This document shows, piece by piece, positions 1 to 6,913 of a stretch of 30,587 nt of DNA (the first letter of the stretch is position 1; the number at the start of each line of letters is the position of its first letter). A program made the translations under genes and the position numbers. The notes beneath the pieces were generated by a model. The model saw nothing but the letters and a program-made list of their open reading frames with translations. It did not search any database and was not told where the DNA came from. The stretch lies in NCBI GenBank assembly GCA_002385465.1, contig DGDN01000122.1:19728-50314 (forward strand), written 5' to 3'. Source of the stretch: Candidatus Fermentithermobacillaceae bacterium UBA3951. GTDB taxonomy: Bacteria > Bacillota > Sulfobacillia > Fermentithermobacillales > Fermentithermobacillaceae.

Positions 1-69
1 ATCATAATCTTCATGATTCTTGGTAACATCGGCTATGTGCTTACCAAGAACAAGAAGCAGGCATCATAG
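1..69 (+). CDS. C-terminal end of a membrane protein (cut by left edge)
   Basis: An open frame runs from the first base to a TAG at 67-69 and gives about 22 residues. They are strongly hydrophobic (Ile, Phe, Leu, Gly) and end in a lysine-rich tail with the order KNKKQAS. This looks like a last transmembrane helix followed by a short positively charged cytoplasmic tail. The next membrane protein gene starts 31 bases later behind its own strong ribosome site, so the two are probably one operon. The family cannot be named from this fragment. Frame, hydrophobicity and spacing support it being coding. Confidence 0.6.
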   Translation: MIIFMILGNIGYVLTKNKKQAS

Positions 70-100
70 CGGGTTGACATCCTGAGGAGGTGAAACACAA

Positions 101-733
101 ATGTCCGAAACTGCACTTACGGTGGGGACTTGGCTACAGGCCTTCTTCACCATCGTCTTGGTTTCCGCTGTCTTCAAGGACAACCCGCTATACCGGTTTG
201 CTGAGCACACCTATGTGGGGCTTTTCGCAGGTTACGGAGTGGCGCTCACGTACTTCAACTACATCCGTCAGAACGTGACCAAGGGTCTCATGACTGATGG
301 AGAGTGGTCGCTGCTCATCCCCATCCTTATCGGCGTGCTCATCTACACCAGGTATATTAAGTCCATCTCTTGGCTTAGCCGGTACACCATCTGCTTCCAG
401 CTGGGTATCGGTTCCGGGTACGTCCTTGCCAAGGACTTCAAACCGTTCTTCGTCGACCAGGTGCGCGCCACGTTCCTGCCCCTCTGGGGAAGCGGGGACT
501 GGTGGGTGGATGTCTCCAACTGGTTGTTCGTGATCGGCACAGTCTGCTCCTTGGTATACTTCCTGTTCACTATCCAGAAGAGGGGCGTCCAGGGCAGGGT
601 TTCTATGGTCGGGCGCTACACCATGATGATAGCGTTCGGTGCTGCCTTCGGAAACACGGTCATGGCTCGTGTATCGCTCTTCCTGGGTAGGATGCAGTTC
701 CTCTTGGGAGATTGGCTGCACCTTATCAAGTAA
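101..733 (+). CDS. Multi-span integral membrane protein of unknown function, 210 aa
   Basis: I do not recognise the family. The ATG at 101 sits behind a near-perfect ribosome site (GAGGAGGTG, 84-92). The protein has about six hydrophobic stretches: roughly residues 9-25, 38-56, 69-84, 90-108, 134-155 and 169-192. Between spans four and five is a Trp-rich segment (GSGDWWVDVSNW) that may lie outside the membrane. There is no signal peptide and no catalytic motif that I can name. The gene follows another membrane protein gene by 31 bases and is closed by a strong hairpin at 751-780, so it is the last gene of an operon entering from the left. The two may form a complex, which is inference from adjacency only. 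It is surely coding; the function is open. Confidence 0.85.
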   Translation: MSETALTVGTWLQAFFTIVLVSAVFKDNPLYRFAEHTYVGLFAGYGVALTYFNYIRQNVTKGLMTDGEWSLLIPILIGVLIYTRYIKSISWLSRYTICFQLGIGSGYVLAKDFKPFFVDQVRATFLPLWGSGDWWVDVSNWLFVIGTVCSLVYFLFTIQKRGVQGRVSMVGRYTMMIAFGAAFGNTVMARVSLFLGRMQFLLGDWLHLIK

Positions 734-750
734 CGGTGTAGGCATAAAGA

Positions 751-780
751 GAGGCGGGAGAGGGTCTCCCGCCTCTTTTC
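751..780 (+). terminator. Rho-independent terminator after the membrane protein operon
   Basis: An 11-bp perfect stem (GAGGCGGGAGA at 751-761 with its complement at 765-775) closes a three-base loop and is followed by TTTTC. It lies 18 bases after the stop codon at 733. The complementary strand has a weaker T-rich tail, so it may also help stop transcripts of the converging PHP gene that ends at 836. Confidence 0.88.
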
Positions 781-835
781 ATATCCCGGTGGCCCATATA
801 GATGAACGTGTTTCCTTGGCAAAGCCCGCGCGACT

Positions 836-1657
836 CTACGCCTCTTTCCTCGATACTACCTCTTCCCAAGGAGCAACGGAGGGGAAGCCTGCTCTCAAAG
901 CGAGTCTCTCGCCTTCCTTGATGTTTAGCCCTACCCACTCAGGACGGTGGGCGTCAGAACCGACAACCGGCGGTTTTCCTCCCATTTCACGGTACATCTC
1001 GAGAAACCGGAGGGCAGACCATGCGAAATGCCCTCGTTTGTTCACCATCTCAAGGTTTATCTCCATGCGCGAGTGTTTGGCGATAGCCCAGACCGCCTTT
1101 CTGACAAGGGGGGCGAGTTTCGGGTGGGTGAACGGGTCGGGCCACATGCCGGGAAGGTAGCGCTCGTAAACGTCTATGTGCGCAATAACGTCAAACAATC
1201 CTGATGACGCCGCGCCCTCAACCTGCTTGAAGTACCACACAAGCGCCTGGACTCCCATTTCAGGGTGACGCCTCAAGAGATCGCCTGCCCCTGGGTCCCA
1301 CCAATCTACAGGGGGCGAGTCGTGGACCCCGCCGATGACCAGATCGAAGTCGTGGGCCTCAAGGAAAGCCCGGACGGGTGTGTCGTACTCTATTCTGTAG
1401 CCCACTTCTACGCCGAGCAGGACTTTCAACTTACCCTTAAGAGCATCGTCGGACGCTGCTTCTCGAACTTCCCTCCTGTAAGTTTCGTAGGAGCGGCAGT
1501 GGGGGCTCACGAAGCCAAAACTTTCTCCATCAATTTCAGCGTGGTCGGTAATGGCAACCGCGCTCAAACCTCGTTTCCTCGCCATTTCCAAGACCTCGCG
1601 AACAGGCGCCTTTGAATCGGGTGATAAGCAAGTGTGGGTGTGAAAGTCTGAACTCAA
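836..1657 (-). CDS. PHP-domain phosphoesterase, histidinol-phosphatase (HisJ/HisK)-like
   Basis: This is a 273-aa metal-dependent phosphoesterase of the PHP superfamily. The visible metal-site motifs, numbered from the chosen start, are HTH at 6-8, TDH at 37-39, GVEVGY around 82-87 (Glu84), the His of GGVH at 112, AHID with His160, and GSDAH with Asp235 and His237. Size and motif order fit the histidinol-phosphatase branch, but related enzymes cleave other phosphomonoesters and no his genes are nearby, so the substrate is not proven. The start is TTG at 1657, because GGAGGTG lies five bases before it. An upstream ATG (1675) and a longer frame to 1759 have no ribosome site and would add a poorly conserved Arg-rich leader. 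It is transcribed divergently from the aldolase operon and may share its control region. Confidence 0.85.
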   Translation of the reverse strand: MSSDFHTHTCLSPDSKAPVREVLEMARKRGLSAVAITDHAEIDGESFGFVSPHCRSYETYRREVREAASDDALKGKLKVLLGVEVGYRIEYDTPVRAFLEAHDFDLVIGGVHDSPPVDWWDPGAGDLLRRHPEMGVQALVWYFKQVEGAASSGLFDVIAHIDVYERYLPGMWPDPFTHPKLAPLVRKAVWAIAKHSRMEINLEMVNKRGHFAWSALRFLEMYREMGGKPPVVGSDAHRPEWVGLNIKEGERLALRAGFPSVAPWEEVVSRKEA

Positions 1658-1662
1658 AGCGA

Positions 1663-1669
1663 CACCTCC
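1663..1669 (-). promoter_or_regulatory. Ribosome binding site that fixes a TTG start for the PHP gene
   Basis: On the minus strand GGAGGTG is followed by five bases and TTG (1657-1655). It lies inside the longer open frame and is the only good ribosome site nearby, so the ATG at 1675 is unlikely to be the true start. Confidence 0.75.
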
Positions 1670-1708
1670 AGCCATATTCCGGCAAACGACTGCTCCGGCC
1701 CTTCGCCG

Positions 1709-1734
1709 ATTGCCGGAAACCGTTTTCCGGCAAT
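1709..1734. promoter_or_regulatory. Perfect inverted repeat, candidate IclR-type operator
   Basis: ATTGCCGGAAA (1709-1719), four centre bases (CCGT), then the exact complement TTTCCGGCAAT (1724-1734). The core GGAAA-N4-TTTCC resembles operators of IclR-family regulators, which favour GGAAA/TTTCC dyads. An iclR-type gene lies in the adjacent operon. The half-site TTCCGGCA recurs at 1677-1684 and 1783-1790. It sits between the divergent PHP gene and aldolase operon. There is no T-run, so it is not a terminator. The regulator-site pairing is inferred. Confidence 0.5.
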
Positions 1735-1790
1735 CTCTCGCCTGGGCCGAGTTTATCACTTGCGCTCCCTAAGCAGAAGGATTTCCGGCA

Positions 1791-1827
1791 CATATGAAGA
1801 ACTCCGAGCAGGTAAACAGCATATGAA
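1791..1827. repeat. Direct repeat CATATGAA in the aldolase leader region
   Basis: CATATGAA occurs at 1791-1798 and again at 1820-1827, 29 bases apart (nearly three helical turns), followed by an imperfect GAAAA...TTTTC dyad at 1825-1837. The block lies 66-102 bases before the aldolase start, where a promoter or regulator site would be expected. I could not identify a convincing -35/-10 pair. The rest of 1658-1892 holds no gene. Confidence 0.35.
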
Positions 1828-1892
1828 AAAAGTTTTCGTCAGGTGAAAAATCTGTCGAAGATCTCTTGAAGACTTCTGGGAGGTGAGCCACA

Positions 1893-2777
1893 TTGATCAG
1901 AGGTATTTTCGCCCCGATACCGACTCCGTTTCTGGACGGAGAGATATCCTACGACCATCTGGCCCAGAACATCGCCAAGTGGAACAAGACGGGCCTAGCG
2001 GGTCTGGTGGTTATGGGGTCCAACGGCGAAGCGCCCTACCTGGATGAAGATGAGAAGGTCGAGATGTGGGCTTTCACAAGAAAGCACCTGAGTGCGGACA
2101 AGGTGCTTATAGCCGGGACGGGTCAGGAAAGCACCAGGGCGACGGTCCGCCTCACCAAGAAGGCTGCCCAGGCGGGAGCCCAGGCAGCCCTCGTCATCAG
2201 TCCGAATTACTTCAAGGCGAACATGACGCCTAAAGCCCTGGAGGGGTTCTACACGGACGTGGCCGATGAGTCCCCCATTCCCGTGCTTGTCTACAATATG
2301 CCCGGCAATACTGGGCTGAACCTGTCTTCGCCTCTGGTTACCCGGCTATCCAAACACCCGAACATAGTGGGAGTGAAGGACTCCAGCGGTAACATAGTGC
2401 AGATCTCGGAAACCATAAGAGGGGTGTCGGACGATTTCTCGGTGTTTGCCGGTTCGGCCAGTTTTCTCCTGCCCGCGGTTGTGATGGGCGCCAAAGGCGG
2501 CACCCTTGCGACGGCCAACGTGGTTCCCGACCTTTGCGTCAACGTTTTCGAACTGGCTTTGGCCGGAAAGGTGGAGGAAGCAAGAGCGATCCAGCTCTCT
2601 ATCTTGGAACTGAATGCTCTGGTCACGGCGAAATACGGGGTGGCCGGTTTGAAGGCGGCTCTAGACATGGTCGGTTATTTCGGAGGAGAACCCCGAAGGC
2701 CTATGCTTCCGGCCGGTGAAGACGCCAGGGCAGAGATCAGGCAGGCGCTGGAGAAACTGGGTCGTGTCGTTAAGTGA
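1893..2777 (+). CDS. DapA-superfamily aldolase, 4-hydroxy-2-oxoglutarate aldolase (HOGA)-like
   Basis: This 294-aa class I aldolase belongs to the dihydrodipicolinate synthase / N-acetylneuraminate lyase superfamily. The Schiff-base lysine is K162 in GVKDSSG and the catalytic tyrosine is Y134 in VLVYNMPGNTG. The 2-oxo-acid loop reads GSNGE (42-46) rather than the GTTGE of true DapA. GSNGE, the GQEST segment near 77-81, the SPIPVLVYNMPGNTG block and the AGSASFL segment closely recall vertebrate-type HOGA1, which cleaves 4-hydroxy-2-oxoglutarate to pyruvate and glyoxylate. The start is TTG at 1893 behind GGGAGGTGAG (1878-1887). It is the first gene of an operon: the IclR gene overlaps its end, and an alanine-glyoxylate-type aminotransferase follows. 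A lysine-biosynthetic DapA role is less likely because no lysine genes are near. A different 2-keto-sugar-acid aldolase activity remains possible. Confidence 0.82.
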   Translation: MIRGIFAPIPTPFLDGEISYDHLAQNIAKWNKTGLAGLVVMGSNGEAPYLDEDEKVEMWAFTRKHLSADKVLIAGTGQESTRATVRLTKKAAQAGAQAALVISPNYFKANMTPKALEGFYTDVADESPIPVLVYNMPGNTGLNLSSPLVTRLSKHPNIVGVKDSSGNIVQISETIRGVSDDFSVFAGSASFLLPAVVMGAKGGTLATANVVPDLCVNVFELALAGKVEEARAIQLSILELNALVTAKYGVAGLKAALDMVGYFGGEPRRPMLPAGEDARAEIRQALEKLGRVVK

Positions 2778-3531
2778 AAACTCCGGCACTGTGGAGGCCG
2801 TAAGAAAAGCTGTCGCCGTGCTCTTCGCCGTCAGTGAAGGAGAAGGACCGGTTTCTCTCTCTGAGGTGGCGCGAAAGACAGGCGTCCCCGTGGCGACCGC
2901 CAGGCGTCTCCTAATGACTCTTGTCGGGGCATCCCTCGTACGCAGAGAAGGCAAGGGGTATACGCTCGGAGTCAGGGCCTTTGAGATCGGGAAGAAAGCC
3001 GAGAAGAAGATGGATCTCATTGAGATCGCGAGGCCCCATCTCCGCAGGCTTTCTGACGAGACGGGAGAGAACGCCAATCTTGCCGTCCTCGACAATACCG
3101 ATGTTGTGTACCTCTCTTGCGAAGAGTGTTCCAAAATGGTGAGGGCATTCACGGTTACGGGGGCAAGGGTGCCTGCCCATGCGACGGGAGTCGGGAAGGT
3201 GCTGCTCGCTGGGCTCTCGGACGGCGAGATCGAGGCGCTCTACCGGGGTGTGGAACTTGTGAAGTTCACGGCGAGGACAGTATCCACGCTTTCTGACCTT
3301 CTCCGGGAGGTGAGAAAGGCGCGGGAGCTCGGCTTCGCGTTTGATGAAGGCGAAAGGGAAGAGGGAGTACTGTGTGTGGCCGCGCCGGTTAGGGAGTACG
3401 GCGGGCAAGTGAAGGCGGCAGTAAGTGTCTCCGGGCCTTCGACCCGTCTGGACCGTCAGAGGGTATTAGCCCAAGGGAGAACGCTTGAATGTGCCTCCGC
3501 CATATCTCGCCATTTGGGTTGGACCACTTAG
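2764..3531 (+). CDS. IclR-family transcriptional regulator
   Basis: A 255-aa regulator with an N-terminal winged helix-turn-helix (about residues 10-70, including SLSEVARKTGVPVATARRLL) and a C-terminal IclR effector-binding domain (about 80-250, with the ATGVGKVLLAGL segment and the GFAFDEGEREEGVLCVAAPV segment typical of the family). I chose GTG at 2764: a GGAG lies ten bases upstream, and the protein then begins directly before the HTH. A longer frame from 2716 would place 48 bases more inside the aldolase gene. The gene overlaps the aldolase by 14 bases, so they are translationally coupled. IclR proteins often sense small organic acids such as glyoxylate or pyruvate and control adjacent catabolic genes. 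Here the natural inference is control of its own operon through the dyad at 1709-1734. Confidence 0.88.
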   Translation: MSLSENSGTVEAVRKAVAVLFAVSEGEGPVSLSEVARKTGVPVATARRLLMTLVGASLVRREGKGYTLGVRAFEIGKKAEKKMDLIEIARPHLRRLSDETGENANLAVLDNTDVVYLSCEECSKMVRAFTVTGARVPAHATGVGKVLLAGLSDGEIEALYRGVELVKFTARTVSTLSDLLREVRKARELGFAFDEGEREEGVLCVAAPVREYGGQVKAAVSVSGPSTRLDRQRVLAQGRTLECASAISRHLGWTT

Positions 3532-3573
3532 GCGGCGATAGCGGGGCGTGCCAAATCGAAAGGAGAGTCCAGA

Positions 3574-4680
3574 GTGAAGCAAAGAAATCCAAAGGCCAAA
3601 CTGCTCCTGGGGCCGGGGCCGTCCAATCCGGACCCGCGAGTCCTGCGGGCCCTGGCAGAGCCGACGCTCGGGCATCTTGACCCGGACTTCGTGGCGATCA
3701 TGGATGAGACGGCTGAGCTCCTGAGGTACGTGTTCAACACGAAGAACGAACTCACCATCCCGGTGTCCGGTACAGGTTCGGCCGGAATGGACGCAGCCCT
3801 GGTGAACTCGGTGGAGCCCGGAGATAAGGCCATCATATGCTCGGCAGGCGTCTTCGGCGACCGGATGGTGGATGTGGCAGAGAGAGCAGGCGCTCAGGTT
3901 GTCAAGGTCCAGTCACCGTGGGGCGAGCCCATTGACCCGGATGATGTGAAAAAGGCCATCCGGAAAAACCCCGATGCCAAGGTGGTTGGCATTATCCACG
4001 GTGAGACTTCCACAGGAGTGCTCCAGCCTCTTGATGAGATAGCTGCCGCTGTTCACGAAGCCGGCATGCGTATCGTCGTAGACACCGTTGCTTCTCTGGG
4101 TGGAGTCGACGTCCCGACCGACCGGCTCGGGCTGGACTTCGTCTATTCAGGTTCGCAGAAGTGCTTGAGCTGCCCGCCCGGGCTTGCGCCCATCACCCTG
4201 AGCGAGAAGGCGGTTACTTTCGTCGAAAACCGGAAGACCAAGTGCCAGAGCTGGTATTTTGACCTGGGGATGATCAGGAAATACTGGGGGCCGGAACGCC
4301 TCTACCATCACACTGCCCCCATCAACATGATTTACGCCCTAAATGAATCCTTGCGGATCATCAAGGAAGAAGGCCTTGAAGCGCGATTCGCAAGGCACAA
4401 GGCGGCTCAGGAGGCCCTCATTTCAGGGCTTTCCGGTCTGGGGCTCGAGCCGGTTGTCAACGAACCGTACAGGCTGCCTACGCTTACTACGGTTTACGTG
4501 CCTGAAGGCGTCCAGGAAGCCGAGGTCCGGAGGCAGCTTATGGATGAGTTCGGCATCGAGGTCGCCGGTGGTCTTGGTGTGTTCAAGGGCAAGATCTGGC
4601 GTATCGGCCTCATGGGTACGAACGCCACCAGGGCGAACGTGATCAGGCTCCTAGGTGCACTGAAAGAAGTACTCAAGTAA
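3574..4680 (+). CDS. Class V aminotransferase, alanine/serine-glyoxylate type
   Basis: A 368-aa PLP enzyme of fold type I, class V. The PLP lysine is K196 in YSGSQKCLSCPPG, the pyridine-nitrogen aspartate is D170 in VVDTVASLGG, and the phosphate-binding segment is VSGTGSAGMD (64-73). The opening LLGPGPSNPDPRVL and the SGSQK-PPG block are typical of the alanine-glyoxylate / serine-pyruvate aminotransferase group (AGXT, PucG, SPT). The start is GTG at 3574 behind AAAGGAGA (3559-3566), 42 bases after the IclR stop. Placed behind a HOGA-like aldolase, the likely reaction is glyoxylate plus alanine (or serine) to glycine plus pyruvate (or hydroxypyruvate). Phosphonate or ureidoglycine aminotransferases are related alternatives, but no phn or puc genes are present. 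A GC-rich terminator follows. Confidence 0.88.
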   Translation: MKQRNPKAKLLLGPGPSNPDPRVLRALAEPTLGHLDPDFVAIMDETAELLRYVFNTKNELTIPVSGTGSAGMDAALVNSVEPGDKAIICSAGVFGDRMVDVAERAGAQVVKVQSPWGEPIDPDDVKKAIRKNPDAKVVGIIHGETSTGVLQPLDEIAAAVHEAGMRIVVDTVASLGGVDVPTDRLGLDFVYSGSQKCLSCPPGLAPITLSEKAVTFVENRKTKCQSWYFDLGMIRKYWGPERLYHHTAPINMIYALNESLRIIKEEGLEARFARHKAAQEALISGLSGLGLEPVVNEPYRLPTLTTVYVPEGVQEAEVRRQLMDEFGIEVAGGLGVFKGKIWRIGLMGTNATRANVIRLLGALKEVLK

Positions 4681-4696
4681 CCTGCTTAATCAGTCC

Positions 4697-4739
4697 GGCG
4701 GCCGTTTCCCGCTCACCGGGGGCGGCCGCCCGGGTTTTT
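4697..4739 (+). terminator. Rho-independent terminator after the aminotransferase
   Basis: GGCGGCCG (4697-4704) pairs with CGGCCGCC (4723-4730), with an 18-base loop that has further GC pairing potential, followed by CGGG and TTTTTC. It separates the glyoxylate operon from the converging helicase gene that ends at 4750. Confidence 0.7.
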
Positions 4740-4749
4740 CACCGGGCCT

Positions 4750-6825
4750 TCAGCTGAAAGATACTGCTTCGGCCACATCTTCCAGGTCGAACGTCAACCT
4801 GGCAGGGGGGAGGCTCTTAAGTATCATCCTACCGTAGTGCCTTGTGGCTATCCGGGGGTCCAGAAGGACTACTGCTCCGCGGTCGGTCTTTGAACGGATG
4901 AGGCGCCCGAACCCTTGTCTCAGCTTGAGGGTTGCCACCGGTAGGTAATAATGGGTGAAGGGCACGATCCCTTGGCTTCGCCATACTTGCTCTCTGGCTT
5001 CCATCACGGGGTCGTCGGGTACAGGGAAAGGAAGCTTGGTGATGACAACACAAGAAAGGGCCCTTCCGGGGACATCTACGCCCTCCCAGAAGGAATCCAG
5101 GCCAAAGAGTACGGCATTGCCCTTTTTCTTGAAATCTCTAAGCAGGGCGTCTCGCGGAGCGTCGCCTTGTTTCAGGAAAGGATATCCCATTTCTTCGATC
5201 TTATCCCGGATAAGCTCGGCCACCCATTCCATGGACCTCCTATTGGTGAAAAGCACAAACATGCGCCCACGGGTCATCCCGGCTATCTCGACCACTTTCT
5301 CCGCGACATAGTCGTTGAAGGGCGGGCTGTTAACGTTTTGGCCCCTGGAGTCTTTGGGGATACATAGCCGGGCCTGTTCACGGTAGTCGAACGGCGAACC
5401 AAGGACCAGCTCTTGGGCATCCGAGAGAGACAACATACGCTTCTGATACTCGAAAGAAGACCCTGTGGCCAGAGTCGCGGATGTCAGGATGGCCGTCGGG
5501 ACCGTCGACCACAGCGTCTCCTCAAGGTACTCGCCTACCTCAAGCGGAGCCCTCTTCAGGGAGACATGTCCGCTCCTTCCGCCTTCGACGGACTCGGCCC
5601 AGTAGACATGGGATTCTCCGTCGCCCTCGAGGTTGGATATGCCGGATAGGTCTTGAGACAGGGTGACGAAGCGCCTCCTTAGAGATTGAACTTCGAACCG
5701 CTCTTCATCCGAGAGGTCGAAGTCCTCCCAGTACTGGATCTCTTTCCCGAGATCTCTTATGGATTTTAGGATTTCATCATCAAAAAGACCGGCATCCCTG
5801 AGCCTTGCCTTATCCCGTCCGTTATGGCGCTTGGGATCGAGCTTCTGGAGGACCCTTTGTACCACCGACATCCTGCTGTCCATGAGCTCGCCAAGGCGAC
5901 GGATTCCTTCCCTTGTGATGCTCCTCCCTATAACCCCAGTCCTTGCCATCCGAACGGTGTCGTCGACAAGTCGTTTCAGCCTGCCCGGACTCACTTCGGT
6001 CCCAAGGCTGTCTCGAATTGCATCCTCCAGGTGATGGGCTTCATCGAAGATGACCGCCTCGTATCCTGGGAGGAGTCCGGCGTTTCCGCCGCTTTGGTTC
6101 CAGATCGCAAGGTGAGACGCGAAGAGCGCATGATTCACGACGACCATATGGCACCCTTCCAACTGTCTCCGGTGCCTCTGGTAGAAGCAACGTTGGAAGT
6201 GGGGGCATTTGGAGGACATGCACCGGTCGCTCTCGGAGCAGATAAGCGACCAGACCGAGTCGAGAGCAGGGAAGGGGAGCCGGTCACGGTCACCGTCCCA
6301 GGAGTCTCCGCGAGATAGTTCATATAGATCTTGGATAGCCTTCTCTTCAGCACTCGCCACAAAGAGGGAGGTTTTCTGAGAGACCTCTTCCGCCAGTTGT
6401 CCGAGCCTTCTTAAGCAAACATAGTGGCTTCTGCCCTTTATTTGGGAGTACCGGAGGTCGAAACCGGATTCTGAGATAATCCCCGCCACAAGCGGGATAT
6501 CCTTGTTGACAAGTTGTTCCTGGAGGTTGATGGTATGAGTTGAGACCACTATCCGCTTCCCGGTTTCACGGCACCAAAGGGCAGACGGGAAAAGATAAGC
6601 CAGGGACTTTCCCGTCCCGGTACCGGCCTCCACCAAGAGATGGGAAGGTGATGAGAGTGATTCCCACACCGCCAGGGCCATCTGGAGCTGCTGGGGCCGT
6701 TCTTCGAAATCACCCAGTATCGAAGCAAGAATGCCGCCCCGGGAAAAGGCGGTTCTAATGATATCTCCGGAAGTTTCCTGGAACCATCTGGATTGTTCTG
6801 ACACAAAAAGCCCCCAAGCCTTCAA
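4750..6825 (-). CDS. dinG: DinG/XPD-like superfamily 2 DNA helicase with Fe-S cluster
   Basis: A 691-aa ATP-dependent 5'-3' helicase of the XPD/DinG family, acting in DNA repair and recombination. Motifs in order, counted from TTG at 6825: Q-motif RPQQLQMA (43-50), Walker A EAGTGTGKS (66-74), four cluster cysteines C137, C202, C207 and C213 with the C-x4-C-x5-C spacing of E. coli DinG, and DEAH (261-264). In the C-terminal half are SFWEGVDVPG and motif VI LRQGFGRLIRS. There is no N-terminal exonuclease domain, unlike the Bacillus DinG. The start is uncertain. TTG at 6825 has no ribosome site; GTG at 6804 (residue 8) has only a weak G-run. The gene follows rsgI in the same direction after about 90 bases. 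Confidence 0.88.
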   Translation of the reverse strand: MKAWGLFVSEQSRWFQETSGDIIRTAFSRGGILASILGDFEERPQQLQMALAVWESLSSPSHLLVEAGTGTGKSLAYLFPSALWCRETGKRIVVSTHTINLQEQLVNKDIPLVAGIISESGFDLRYSQIKGRSHYVCLRRLGQLAEEVSQKTSLFVASAEEKAIQDLYELSRGDSWDGDRDRLPFPALDSVWSLICSESDRCMSSKCPHFQRCFYQRHRRQLEGCHMVVVNHALFASHLAIWNQSGGNAGLLPGYEAVIFDEAHHLEDAIRDSLGTEVSPGRLKRLVDDTVRMARTGVIGRSITREGIRRLGELMDSRMSVVQRVLQKLDPKRHNGRDKARLRDAGLFDDEILKSIRDLGKEIQYWEDFDLSDEERFEVQSLRRRFVTLSQDLSGISNLEGDGESHVYWAESVEGGRSGHVSLKRAPLEVGEYLEETLWSTVPTAILTSATLATGSSFEYQKRMLSLSDAQELVLGSPFDYREQARLCIPKDSRGQNVNSPPFNDYVAEKVVEIAGMTRGRMFVLFTNRRSMEWVAELIRDKIEEMGYPFLKQGDAPRDALLRDFKKKGNAVLFGLDSFWEGVDVPGRALSCVVITKLPFPVPDDPVMEAREQVWRSQGIVPFTHYYLPVATLKLRQGFGRLIRSKTDRGAVVLLDPRIATRHYGRMILKSLPPARLTFDLEDVAEAVSFS

Positions 6826-6913
6826 CTATCGCTACCAGAATTCTACGGTCTTGGAGACTCTTTGCGCAATCGTATGAGGACCCGGCCAGCTGGAGGCCAT
6901 GCTAAGCCAAAGG

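Noticed and set aside
188..745. 185-aa minus-strand open frame at the left end
   Set aside because: It is antisense to the hydrophobic membrane protein gene, which has a strong ribosome site; the shadow product is charged and motif-free.
1709..1734. Intrinsic terminator at the perfect dyad
   Set aside because: No T-run follows on either strand and it lies between divergent genes, where a terminator is not needed.
1893..2777. Lysine-biosynthetic DapA
   Set aside because: The substrate loop is GSNGE rather than GTTGE, the sequence resembles HOGA more, and the operon partners point to glyoxylate metabolism.
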